Source: CAKOSP01 sp964372145 (lineage in GTDB: Bacteria; Bacillota_I; Bacilli_A; RF39; UBA660). Taken from it: a stretch of 20,937 nt of DNA. Shown one piece after another: positions 7,738-15,434 of the stretch. The stretch covers positions 1-20,937 of the forward strand of contig CAYJPM010000015.1 in the NCBI GenBank assembly GCA_964372145.1, read 5' to 3'. How positions within the stretch are numbered: the stretch's first letter is position 1; every line of letters begins with the position of its first letter. Under the pieces are notes generated by a model, which had not been told where the DNA came from, ran no database searches, and saw nothing but the letters and a program-made list of their open reading frames with translations. A program made the translations under genes and the position numbers.

Positions 7738-8154
7738 ATATTGAGATAATAAATTTAATGCATATAAATATGTTATTTCAATAAATATATCATCTTCCTT
7801 GTTTTTAGGATTATTATTCATAAAAATAAGGATATTATCACTGTTATTTAGTAATTTAATTATATCGGTAATATACGAAAGAGATGCAATATTAGTTTCT
7901 TCTAAGTTAGGTAAATATAACATTCCTTTTATACTAGTATTAGTGGCTAAATAAACTGAATCATTTTTTTTAGTAACTTCATAAGTTAAATTTATTAAAG
8001 GAGTGTATATACCATACTTATCGTCTTCCTCAAGATTATTTAATTTATCCACTATAAACATATTGTGATATCCTGTAAATCTTTCAGGATAATTATTTAT
8101 ACTAAAATAATAATTATTTGAGGCATTTATTTCTTGTAAATATATAAATATCAA
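7717..8154 (-). CDS. Hypothetical protein, start uncertain
   Basis: Not recognised. The open frame runs from a GTG at 8235 (172 aa), but the likely promoter (-10 at 8232-8227) overlaps that codon, so it cannot be the start. The best placed start is TTG at 8154, with AGGAAAGGA directly upstream, giving about 145 aa; ATGs at 8199 and 8184 lack ribosome sites. The product is mixed alpha/beta, with a strand-rich N-terminal half (LINLTYEVT, VYLATNTS) and a C-terminal half containing SYITDIIKLL, ILIFMNNNP and a final helix. No catalytic motif or signal peptide is evident if the TTG start is right. Support comes from its own promoter, ribosome site and terminator; there is no recognised homologue. 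Confidence 0.5.
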   Translation of the reverse strand: MIFIYLQEINASNNYYFSINNYPERFTGYHNMFIVDKLNNLEEDDKYGIYTPLINLTYEVTKKNDSVYLATNTSIKGMLYLPNLEETNIASLSYITDIIKLLNNSDNILIFMNNNPKNKEDDIFIEITYLYALNLLSQYKKIRSA

Positions 8155-8192
8155 TTCCTTTCCTGGTATAAAACATAATACCATATAATTTA

Positions 8193-8215
8193 TATACATA
8201 TACAATATATGTATA
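8193..8215. repeat. 23-bp perfect palindrome at the 5' end of a minus-strand transcript
   Basis: TATACATATA (8193-8202) and TATATGTATA (8206-8215) are perfect 10-bp inverted arms around CAA. The site lies just downstream of the minus-strand -10 (8232-8227) and upstream of the probable TTG start at 8154. It could be a dimeric operator or a 5' stem-loop of the mRNA. Low complexity (almost only A and T) raises the chance of coincidence. Confidence 0.6.
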
Positions 8216-8226
8216 AGAATAATCAA

Positions 8227-8255
8227 ATTGTACACAAAATTAGTAAAATATCCAA
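8227..8255 (-). promoter_or_regulatory. Promoter of the minus-strand hypothetical gene
   Basis: On the minus strand TTGGAT (8255-8250) and TACAAT (8232-8227) are separated by 17 bases. The predicted transcript starts near 8220, which rules out the GTG at 8235 as the start codon. Confidence 0.55.
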
Positions 8256-8291
8256 AAAAATTAATAGCAATCTATTTTAGACATATTTTAA

Positions 8292-8319
8292 TTGACTTTT
8301 TATATAAAAGATTTATAAT
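8292..8319 (+). promoter_or_regulatory. Promoter of the tandem unknown genes
   Basis: TTGACT (8292-8297) and a perfect TATAAT (8314-8319) are 16 bases apart. The transcript should begin near 8326, so the ribosome site AGGAAG (8325-8330) lies at the extreme 5' end of the message. Confidence 0.75.
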
Positions 8320-8337
8320 ATTTTAGGAAGTGAGAAA

Positions 8338-9060
8338 ATGGATTTAAATCAAATTAAGAAAGAAATAGATGACACAATATCCAAAGGATATTATATAGAT
8401 AACGATGAAAACATCAGTTTATATAATTTGATGGAATATTTAAATGAAGAATTTGCAAATAATGAATTCAAACAAAAGTATTATGATTTTTACAAAAATA
8501 TAAAAAATAGAATATCAATGAATATATTTTATATAAGAAATGTATTAAATGTTAATAGCATGTGGTTAGATAAAAATGATGAATATAGTAGGTTAACATT
8601 AGGATTTAGTTCCGATACATTAAAAGTAGTAATAAAATGTATTAAAGGTGATATAACATATAAAATAACTGGTAAAAATAAATTGTTGTTTTTTGAAAGT
8701 AAACACATTGATAACACTATAAATGAATGTTTATATAATTTAAAAGAATTATTCTATTTACTAGAAATTATATCAACTGAATATAATTCAGAGATTGTAT
8801 ATAATAAATTTACTACAAATACAATTAAGAAAAAAATCAGTGAAAATTTAACAGCGGAAATAAGTACATCATTCATAAGTGGGTCGCAAAGTGATATAAT
8901 AATACCATCAAAATTTAGCTTTAATAAAAGTAATATTGAACAAGAAAAAAATATAAAAGATCAATTAGATTTTTATAAAAAGGGGATATTACAAAATACA
9001 TCAATTGAAATAACAAAATTACCTATCGTATATCAGAAGGTATTAGAGAGAAGGAAATAA
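8338..9060 (+). CDS. Unknown protein, first of a tandem pair
   Basis: Not recognised. 240 aa, soluble, with no signal peptide or membrane segment. The N-terminal third is helical and charged, the middle has strands (SRLTLGFSS, LKVVIKCIKGDITYKI), then helices (LKELFYLLEIIS) and a segment YNSEIVYNKF. It ends in a motif shared with the next gene: T-x-I-x-I-x-x-LP-x-x-YQ-x-x-L-x-R. It has its own promoter and the downstream gene begins two bases after its stop, so the two are one operon. No catalytic residues or known domain can be named. AT-rich like its neighbours, so composition gives no clear sign of transfer. Confidence 0.7.
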   Translation: MDLNQIKKEIDDTISKGYYIDNDENISLYNLMEYLNEEFANNEFKQKYYDFYKNIKNRISMNIFYIRNVLNVNSMWLDKNDEYSRLTLGFSSDTLKVVIKCIKGDITYKITGKNKLLFFESKHIDNTINECLYNLKELFYLLEIISTEYNSEIVYNKFTTNTIKKKISENLTAEISTSFISGSQSDIIIPSKFSFNKSNIEQEKNIKDQLDFYKKGILQNTSIEITKLPIVYQKVLERRK

Positions 9061-9062
9061 AA

Positions 9063-9839
9063 ATGTCAGCAGATATTGCAATGAAATTATTAAATAAAAA
9101 AGAAGTAATGTTAGATGAAATAACAACAAGTTTATATGAATTATCAACAGCGGTCAAAACTGAATTGAGTGAATATTCATTAACTAGTGATTTAAATTTA
9201 GTAAGAAAAAAAATAAAAGAAGAAAAAGATAGAATAAATAAAATGGATTTTCTAAAAAAAATAATAAAAAATGAACAAATTCATTTAAATCTAATATGTA
9301 CATCCTTAAGTTCAAAAAATAATGAATCTAATTTATTTTTAGGATGGGGAGCGTATGATTTATCTATAGATACTAATATAAAGTATATAAATGAACAAAT
9401 TTCAACTGATATTGCTAAAAATATTGGTATATTTGATCAAGTAGATTTAAACTATTTAATAGAGTTTTATACCAATAACTACATTATGTTTGAAAAACTA
9501 ATGAAATCATCATTAGATTTAGCAAATAATTATAATACTCAAATAGATAATAATGTAATAAGATGTTTTTTTGAAAATAGTTTTAAAAGATATTCATTTG
9601 ATGGAATATACTATAATTTTGACTGCTCTAACATAGCTTCTACTGATTATATAAATTTCAGATATAATGAAGATCCACATCATTATATAGAAAATGAACA
9701 AAAAGAAGATATTTGTGATTTTATGAATAGTAATAAAGAGGATGTTGCCAAAAGAACAGGAATAGTTATTCCTCAATTACCAAGTATATATCAAGATATA
9801 TTAATAAGAAGTAGAGTTAAAAATAATATTATAAAATAA
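9063..9839 (+). CDS. Unknown protein, second of a tandem pair
   Basis: Not recognised. 258 aa, soluble. The first ~85 residues are predicted to be strongly helical with a heptad-like charged stretch (VRKKIKEEKDRINKMDFLKKI). The middle includes a LFLGWGAYDLSID segment and a long helix region around LIEFYTNNYIMFEKLMKSSLDLANNYN; the C-terminal part holds YYNFDCSN, DPHHYIE, and the terminal motif T-G-I-V-I-x-x-LP-x-x-YQ-x-x-L-x-R that matches the end of the upstream protein. The same order of features (helix, YN-[ST]-[EQ]-I, strand, terminal motif) hints at ancient duplication. Co-transcribed with the upstream gene: two bases separate them, and the ribosome site AGAAGGA lies in the end of that gene. 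A terminator follows. Confidence 0.7.
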   Translation: MSADIAMKLLNKKEVMLDEITTSLYELSTAVKTELSEYSLTSDLNLVRKKIKEEKDRINKMDFLKKIIKNEQIHLNLICTSLSSKNNESNLFLGWGAYDLSIDTNIKYINEQISTDIAKNIGIFDQVDLNYLIEFYTNNYIMFEKLMKSSLDLANNYNTQIDNNVIRCFFENSFKRYSFDGIYYNFDCSNIASTDYINFRYNEDPHHYIENEQKEDICDFMNSNKEDVAKRTGIVIPQLPSIYQDILIRSRVKNNIIK

Positions 9840-9843
9840 GTGT

Positions 9844-9867
9844 AAAAAGATTTTTTAATCTTTTTTT
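9844..9867 (+). terminator. Terminator after the tandem unknown genes
   Basis: AAAAAGATT (9844-9852) pairs with AATCTTTTT (9857-9865) around TTTT, ending in a T-run to 9867. The stem is AT-rich but perfect. Confidence 0.8.
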
Positions 9868-9870
9868 ATT

Positions 9871-9879
9871 TGGTATAAT
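9871..9879 (+). promoter_or_regulatory. Extended -10 promoter of the pcrA-ligA operon
   Basis: TATAAT (9874-9879) with TG plus one base (9871-9873) begins four bases after the preceding terminator. The -35 position is a T-run within the terminator. Transcription from it would start near 9886. Confidence 0.7.
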
Positions 9880-9903
9880 AATAATGCAAGGATGGGTAGT
9901 AAT

Positions 9904-11988
9904 ATGAATTATATAGAAACACTTAATGAAAATCAAAAGAAAGCAGCTATGCATAAAGATGGGCCATGTTTAGTATTGGCAGGAGCTGGTTCAGGAAAAA
10001 CAAAAGTTTTAACAACAAGAATAGCGCATTTAATAGACGAAGGAGTATATTCTAATAATATACTTGCTATTACATTTACAAATAAAGCTGCAGCTGAAAT
10101 GAGAGAAAGACTTAATAATATAATTGATAATAATTATGCTTTTGTAGGAACATTTCATTCTTTTGGTGTAAGAATAATTAGAGAAAATTATGAAAAAATG
10201 AATTTATTAAGAAATTTTAGCATAATTGATTCTGATGATGCAGGAAATGTTATTAAGAAGATTATGAAGGATTTAGTAATTGATCCTAAAGAAATAAGTC
10301 CGGCATATGTTAAAAGTAAAATAAGTTTTATAAAAAATGAAATGTTAACTGAATCAGGTATTGATAAATATTTTAATACACATATAGATAAGAAAGTAGT
10401 AGATATATATCATAGATATGAAAATATACTTAAAAGAAATAACACAATAGATTTTGATGATCTACTTAGAAAACCAGTTGAACTTTTAATGAGTAATCCA
10501 GATGTATTAGAGGCTTATCAAGATAAATTTAAATACATATTAATAGATGAGTATCAAGATACTAATGAAGTGCAGTATAAACTAGTTAAAATGTTATCTA
10601 AAAAACATAAAAATATATTTGTAGTAGGAGATGTAAATCAAAGTATATATGCTTTTAGAGGATCTAATTATAAAAATATATTAAATTTCGAAAAAGATTT
10701 TAAAGATTGTGAAGTTATTAAACTTAATCAAAATTATCGAAGTACAACAACTATTTTAGAAGCTGCTAATGATGTTATTAAAAATAATAGTGAAAGAAAA
10801 GAAGTAGAATTATTTAGTGAGTTAGGTGAAGGATTTAAAATTAAATATAATAGATCATTTAATGATCAAAGTGAAGTACTTCATGTAGTAGATGAAATTA
10901 AAAATTTAATAAGTTCTGGATATAATAAAAAAGATATCGCAGTATTTTATAGAACTAATGCACAGTCACGTGGTATCGAAGAAGCAATGCTTAAAGGTAA
11001 TATTCCGTATAAAGTAGTAGGAAGTTTTTTCTTCTATAAAAGAAAAGAAATAAAGGATTTATTATCATATTTAGAACTTATATCTAATAATAATGATGAT
11101 ATTAGTTTAGAAAGAGTTATTAATGTACCTAAAAGAGGAATAGGTTTAACTAGTATAAATAATTTAAGAGAAAAAGCAGAAAATATAAATGTAAGCATGT
11201 TTGATGCTATAGATGATTCTAAAGGCTTAAAATTTAAAGATATTATTTTAGATATAATAAAAGCTAAAGAAAATTTATCACTTACAGAACTTATTGATTA
11301 TGTACTTGATAAATCAGGTATGTTAAAAGAGTTAGAAAGCGATAAAACACTAGAGTCTGATCTAAGAATAGAAAACTTAATGGAATTTAAATCAATTACT
11401 GAAAATTATCAAAAAGAAACTGGTACAGTAAATCTAGAAGACTTTTTAGAAGATATATCACTTGTTGCGGATATAACAGATCATAAAGAATATGATGATG
11501 TAGTAACATTAATGACAATCCATGGATCTAAAGGATTAGAATTTAAAATAGTATTCATAATAGGAATGGAAGAAGGTATTTTACCACATCAGAATAGTTT
11601 ATTTGATAAAAGTGGTTTAGAAGAAGAGAGAAGACTATGTTATGTTGCTATAACAAGAGCAAAAGAAAAGTTATATATATCTAATGCTGAAAGAAGAATG
11701 TTATATGGTAAAACTAGTATGAACATGCCAAGTAGATTTATAGATGAAATAAATGAAAGATTAGTTGAAAGAAAAGAAGATAAACAAAAAGAAGTAGCAA
11801 AAGTAATTAAAAAAGATTTATTATATGGAGATAATACAGAATATAATAATGGTGATATAGTAATGCATGTAACATTTGGTAAAGGTGTAGTTACTGGAGT
11901 AGATGAAAGGTTTGTAACAGTAGCATTTTCATCAAGATTTGGAATAAAAAAAGTTTTAAAAAATTATAAAGGTATGCAAAAAAGATAG
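9904..11988 (+). CDS. pcrA: ATP-dependent DNA helicase PcrA (UvrD family)
   Basis: Superfamily 1A 3'-5' DNA helicase for repair, rolling-circle replication and removal of recombinase or stalled polymerase. Motifs, numbered from the ATG at 9904: Walker A GAGSGKT at 27-33, Walker B/motif II DEYQDT from 215, motif IV QNYRST, motif V TIHGSKGLEF around 538-547, and motif VI ERRLCYVAITRAKEKLY. The C-terminus (about 640-694) carries NGDIVMHVTFGKGVV, the Tudor-like RNA-polymerase-binding domain of PcrA. At 694 aa it is a little shorter than the Bacillus enzyme. An in-frame ATG at 9892 is possible, but the predicted transcript start and AAGGA at 9888-9892 favour 9904, giving an N-terminus that matches the family. 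First gene of an operon that ends with ligA. Confidence 0.96.
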   Translation: MNYIETLNENQKKAAMHKDGPCLVLAGAGSGKTKVLTTRIAHLIDEGVYSNNILAITFTNKAAAEMRERLNNIIDNNYAFVGTFHSFGVRIIRENYEKMNLLRNFSIIDSDDAGNVIKKIMKDLVIDPKEISPAYVKSKISFIKNEMLTESGIDKYFNTHIDKKVVDIYHRYENILKRNNTIDFDDLLRKPVELLMSNPDVLEAYQDKFKYILIDEYQDTNEVQYKLVKMLSKKHKNIFVVGDVNQSIYAFRGSNYKNILNFEKDFKDCEVIKLNQNYRSTTTILEAANDVIKNNSERKEVELFSELGEGFKIKYNRSFNDQSEVLHVVDEIKNLISSGYNKKDIAVFYRTNAQSRGIEEAMLKGNIPYKVVGSFFFYKRKEIKDLLSYLELISNNNDDISLERVINVPKRGIGLTSINNLREKAENINVSMFDAIDDSKGLKFKDIILDIIKAKENLSLTELIDYVLDKSGMLKELESDKTLESDLRIENLMEFKSITENYQKETGTVNLEDFLEDISLVADITDHKEYDDVVTLMTIHGSKGLEFKIVFIIGMEEGILPHQNSLFDKSGLEEERRLCYVAITRAKEKLYISNAERRMLYGKTSMNMPSRFIDEINERLVERKEDKQKEVAKVIKKDLLYGDNTEYNNGDIVMHVTFGKGVVTGVDERFVTVAFSSRFGIKKVLKNYKGMQKR

Positions 11989-11996
11989 GAGTTATT

Positions 11997-12890
11997 ATGG
12001 AAAAAACATTAGTAATATTAGCAGCAGGAATGGGTTCTAGATTTGGTGGAGTTAAACAAATCGAGCCTGTTGGACCTAGTGGCGAGATTATATCAGATTA
12101 TAATGTATATAATGCAATTAAACATGGATTTACAAAAGTAGTATTTATTATAAGAAGACATCATCTAGATATATTTGAAAGTGAGATAGTAAACAAGTTT
12201 AAAGATAAAATAGAAGTAAAATATGCTTTTCAAGAAATGGACACTGTTAAAAGTGATGTTAAGATACCGAATACTAGAGAGAAAGTATTAGGAACTGCTC
12301 ATGCACTTTTATGTGCTAAAGATGTAGTGTCATCTAGTTTTGCTTTAATAAATGCAGATGATTTTTATGGAGAAGATGCTTTTAAAAAAGCAAGTGAATT
12401 TATAGATAACAATTTAAATGAATATGATTATTTAAATGTTACCTATCCTGTTAAAATGGTATCAGATGATAGAAACCCTGTTAAAAGAGGAATATCTAAA
12501 ACAGAAAATGGAATTATTAAAAGTTTAACTGAATCAGAAGTATGGTATGAAAATGGTAAATGTCTAGGAAAAGAACTAGGCACTGAAGATGTATATGAAA
12601 TAGATGATTCAATGAATAGTTCGATGAATTTCTTTGTATTTAAAACATCAATATTTAATTTTTTAGAAGAATACTATAATGATTTTTTAAAAACAATTAA
12701 TGATACAAACGAATCTTTATTACCGCAATGTGTAGGTCTTAATATTAGAAATAATAAAATAAATTTATATGAAGGTGTATCACTAGATAAATGGTTAGGA
12801 ATTACATATAAAGAAGACCTAGAATATTTTAAAGAAGAAATAAATGAATTAATTGAAAAAGGTGATTATCCAAATAATCTATGGGGGTAA
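11997..12890 (+). CDS. Nucleotidyltransferase family protein (sugar-nucleotide pyrophosphorylase-like)
   Basis: A 297-aa protein with the GT-A-like NTP-transferase fold. The N-terminal pyrophosphorylase loop LAAGMGSRFGGVKQ (residues 8-21) binds the nucleotide, and NADDFYG carries the metal-binding aspartate. Related enzymes join NTPs to sugar-1-phosphates or other phosphates (glucose-1-P uridylyltransferase, choline-P cytidylyltransferase); the exact substrate is not readable here. The C-terminus contains no left-handed beta-helix, so there is no acyltransferase fusion. It starts 8 bases after pcrA with its ribosome site in the pcrA end, and ligA begins one base past its stop. Its place between two DNA-repair genes is unusual for a sugar-nucleotide enzyme. 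Confidence 0.85.
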   Translation: MEKTLVILAAGMGSRFGGVKQIEPVGPSGEIISDYNVYNAIKHGFTKVVFIIRRHHLDIFESEIVNKFKDKIEVKYAFQEMDTVKSDVKIPNTREKVLGTAHALLCAKDVVSSSFALINADDFYGEDAFKKASEFIDNNLNEYDYLNVTYPVKMVSDDRNPVKRGISKTENGIIKSLTESEVWYENGKCLGKELGTEDVYEIDDSMNSSMNFFVFKTSIFNFLEEYYNDFLKTINDTNESLLPQCVGLNIRNNKINLYEGVSLDKWLGITYKEDLEYFKEEINELIEKGDYPNNLWG

Positions 12891-12891
12891 A

Positions 12892-14883
12892 ATGAAAGAA
12901 AAAATAGATAAACTAATAAGAGAAATAAATAATGCTAATGATGCATATTACATTCATGCAAATCCTATTATAACTGATAATGAATATGATAGTTTAATGA
13001 GAAATTTAATTAAATTAGAAGAAGAGTATCCAGAACTTAGTAATCCTAATAGTCCTACTAAAAGAGTAGGGGGAACAAAAATAGATGCATTTAAAAAATT
13101 AGTTCATAGTGTTCCTATGTTATCAATACAAGATGCTTTTAATTATGAAGAACTTATAGATTTTGATAAAAAAATAAAAGAAGTATATAAAGATGCAGAG
13201 TATGTATGTGAACTTAAAATAGATGGTTTAAGTGTATCACTTCATTATGAAAAAGGAATTCTTATAAGTGGAGCTACTCGTGGTGATGGAACTACTGGTG
13301 AAAATATTACAGAAAATGTAAAAACTATTAAAAATATACCACTTGTATTAGATAAAGAAATGGATATCGAAGTGCGTGGTGAAATATTTATGAATAAAGC
13401 TACACTTAATGTCTTAAATAAACAAAGAGAAAAAAATAATGAACCATTATTTCAAAATGTAAGAAATGCAGCAGCGGGTTCTGCAAGGCAGTTAGATCCT
13501 AAAATATGTGCTAAAAGAAACTTAGATAATTTTATATATCATTTACCTAATCCTAGTATTTATAATTTAAATTCACATGAAGAAACTTTGAAGTTTATGA
13601 ATGAGTTAGGTTTTAAAGTAAACGATAAAAGAGCACATGTTAAAACTATTGAAGAGGTAATAAAGTTTATTGAAGGAATTTCTGAAATAAGAAAAGATTT
13701 ACCATATGAAATAGATGGCATAGTTATTAAAGTAGATAATTTAGACATGCAAAATAATTTAGGATTTACTGCTAAGTATCCTAAGTGGTGTAGAGCATAT
13801 AAGTTCCCTGCTGAAGAAGTATTAACTAAATTAGAAGATATCATATTTACAGTAGGTAGAACTGGTCAAATAACACCAAATGCAGTATTAACACCTACAT
13901 TAATAATGGGTTCTACTGTATCAAGAGCAACTCTTCATAATGAAGATTATATTAATGAAAGAGATTTAAAAATAGGGGATATAGTGTCTATAAGAAAAGC
14001 GGGAGATGTAATACCTGAAGTAATAGATTCTATTAAAGAAAGAAGAACAGGGTCTGAAAAAGATTTTGTTATGATTGATGTATGTCCTATATGTAATAGT
14101 AAGTTAGTTAAACATAGTGATAAAGTAGATTACTTTTGTGATAATTTAGAGTGTCCTGCAAGAAATACTAATTCTTTAATACATTATGCATCTAGAGATG
14201 CAATGTATATTGAAGGTATGGGATCTGAAGTAATTGAAGATTTTTATAACTTAGGATTTTTAACTAAACTAGAAGACTTTTATACTTTATATAAACATAA
14301 AGAAGAAATTAAAGAAAAAGATGGTTATGGAGAAAAAAGTATATCTAAGATACTAGATAATATAGAAAACAGTAAGAATAATTCTGTAGAAAGATTAATA
14401 TTTGGTTTAGGAGTACCCGGTATAGGTAAGAAAAAAGCATTAGTTTTAGCACAGCATTATAATAACTTAGATAACTTAATTAATTCTAATTTTGAAGAAC
14501 TTAAAAATATTGAAGACTTTGGAGAAATACTTGCAAATAATATAGTAAATTATTTTATAGATAAAAAAGATTTAATTGAAAACTTAAGAACTATTGGTCT
14601 TAATTTTAATTACTTAGGTAAGAAAAAAGAATATAATGAAGAAATAACTAATAAGAAATTTGTTATTACTGGTACTATTGAAGGATTACCAAGAGATGAA
14701 ATAAAATCATTCATCGAAAACTTTGGAGGTAAAGTAATAGATTCAGTATCTAAAAATACTGATTATCTAGTACTAGGTGCTAATGCAGGTAGTAAACATG
14801 ATAAAGCATTAAAACTTAATATATCAATATGGGATGAAGATAAAATAAAAGATATTATGTCAAAACAAAACTTAGAAAATTAA
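12892..14883 (+). CDS. ligA: NAD-dependent DNA ligase LigA
   Basis: Seals DNA nicks in replication and repair using NAD+. At 663 aa it has the full bacterial layout. Domain Ia is at 1-70, followed by the adenylation domain with the nucleotidyl-acceptor Lys109 in KIDG. The OB fold is followed by the zinc finger C398, C401, C416, C421. Helix-hairpin-helix repeats follow (GVPGIGKKKA and nearby), then a C-terminal BRCT domain from about 587 containing ITGT and GGKV. The start at 12892 is chosen because GGGGGT precedes it and the N-terminus MKEKIDKL matches the family; an in-frame TTG at 12853 would add 13 residues and overlap the previous gene. Only one base separates it from the preceding stop. 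The last codons form one arm of the terminator. Confidence 0.98.
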   Translation: MKEKIDKLIREINNANDAYYIHANPIITDNEYDSLMRNLIKLEEEYPELSNPNSPTKRVGGTKIDAFKKLVHSVPMLSIQDAFNYEELIDFDKKIKEVYKDAEYVCELKIDGLSVSLHYEKGILISGATRGDGTTGENITENVKTIKNIPLVLDKEMDIEVRGEIFMNKATLNVLNKQREKNNEPLFQNVRNAAAGSARQLDPKICAKRNLDNFIYHLPNPSIYNLNSHEETLKFMNELGFKVNDKRAHVKTIEEVIKFIEGISEIRKDLPYEIDGIVIKVDNLDMQNNLGFTAKYPKWCRAYKFPAEEVLTKLEDIIFTVGRTGQITPNAVLTPTLIMGSTVSRATLHNEDYINERDLKIGDIVSIRKAGDVIPEVIDSIKERRTGSEKDFVMIDVCPICNSKLVKHSDKVDYFCDNLECPARNTNSLIHYASRDAMYIEGMGSEVIEDFYNLGFLTKLEDFYTLYKHKEEIKEKDGYGEKSISKILDNIENSKNNSVERLIFGLGVPGIGKKKALVLAQHYNNLDNLINSNFEELKNIEDFGEILANNIVNYFIDKKDLIENLRTIGLNFNYLGKKKEYNEEITNKKFVITGTIEGLPRDEIKSFIENFGGKVIDSVSKNTDYLVLGANAGSKHDKALKLNISIWDEDKIKDIMSKQNLEN

Positions 14884-14898
14884 TTCTAAGTTTTTTTT
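14867..14898 (+). terminator. Terminator of the pcrA-ligA operon
   Basis: AAAACTTAGAA (14867-14877) and TTCTAAGTTTT (14884-14894) form an 11-bp stem, with Ts running to 14898. The ligA stop codon (14881-14883) lies in the loop, so the stem starts within the coding sequence. Confidence 0.9.
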
Positions 14899-14899
14899 G

Positions 14900-15160
14900 T
14901 TATTCTATACAATCTAAATCATTTTTTAATTTTTTTAATTCTTGATCAATATTTTTAGATTCTGCTTCTTCTAGGTTATACCATCCAAAACCATATAACA
15001 TTTCAAATAAATCTTTTTGTGCTTCGCTTATATTACAAAACATCTTATGAAATTTTTTATATAAATTGTTACAACTAGCTTCATTTAAAGCGGTAGCTAT
15101 ATTAACAGTCATAGCTTTTTCATTTGATAATATATCAGTTAAAAAATCTTTATCTTCCAT
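14900..15160 (-). CDS. CotF-like (spore coat protein F family) helical protein
   Basis: 86 aa, all predicted helix. The opening DKDFLTDILSNEKAMT and the later QKDLFEMLYGFGWYNLEEA match the CotF family pattern (DxxLLxDILxxEK ... Q..L...M...GWY). In Bacillus, CotF proteins are spore coat components, but short relatives of ferritin-like appearance are widespread in anaerobic Firmicutes with no shown coat role. Its ATG overlaps the TAA of the upstream partner gene by one base (TAATG), so the two are translationally coupled and probably form a pair. It converges with ligA, whose terminator ends two bases away. Confidence 0.8.
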   Translation of the reverse strand: MEDKDFLTDILSNEKAMTVNIATALNEASCNNLYKKFHKMFCNISEAQKDLFEMLYGFGWYNLEEAESKNIDQELKKLKNDLDCIE

Positions 15161-15369
15161 TATTTAGAGTCTCCTTCCAATATACTTATTAAATCATTTA
15201 CATGTGTTGTATGCATATCAATTAAAGATTTAAACTTAGTTACAATAGTTTCATCAGTAATATCAGAAATATAATAATTAAGTTTTTTAATAATATTCAT
15301 ATTCCAGTTAAACATATCACATATATAAGATAAATCTTTACTAGATATCATTTTAGGTACTTTATTCAT
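15160..15369 (-). CDS. Small CotF-associated helical protein
   Basis: 69 aa, two or three helices. The sequence SSKDLSYICDMFNWN followed by a second helix with MHTTHVNDLISIL is typical of short proteins found beside CotF-like genes. MH..H gives two histidines and the N-terminal part an aspartate, but no complete metal site can be claimed. First gene of the two-gene minus-strand unit, with ribosome site GAAAGGA ahead of its ATG and a possible -10 TATACT at 15397-15392. Function unknown; a heteromeric helical bundle with the 86-aa protein is my inference. Confidence 0.75.
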   Translation of the reverse strand: MNKVPKMISSKDLSYICDMFNWNMNIIKKLNYYISDITDETIVTKFKSLIDMHTTHVNDLISILEGDSK

Positions 15370-15406
15370 TTTTTCATTCCTTTCATAATTTAGTATAAAT
15401 AATTAC

Positions 15407-15434
15407 AAAAAAAATATACTAACTTTCGTTAGTA
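15407..15434 (-). terminator. Terminator of the metallophosphoesterase-like gene
   Basis: Read on the minus strand, TACTAAC (15434-15428) and GTTAGTA (15423-15417) form a perfect stem capped by a GAAA tetraloop, followed by a run of eight Ts (15414-15407). The stop codon lies in the stem. The promoter of the CotF-like pair begins immediately beyond it. Confidence 0.92.

Noticed and set aside
12853..12891. TTG start for ligA overlapping the nucleotidyltransferase gene
   Set aside because: The ATG at 12892 has a GGGGGT ribosome site and gives the normal LigA N-terminus.
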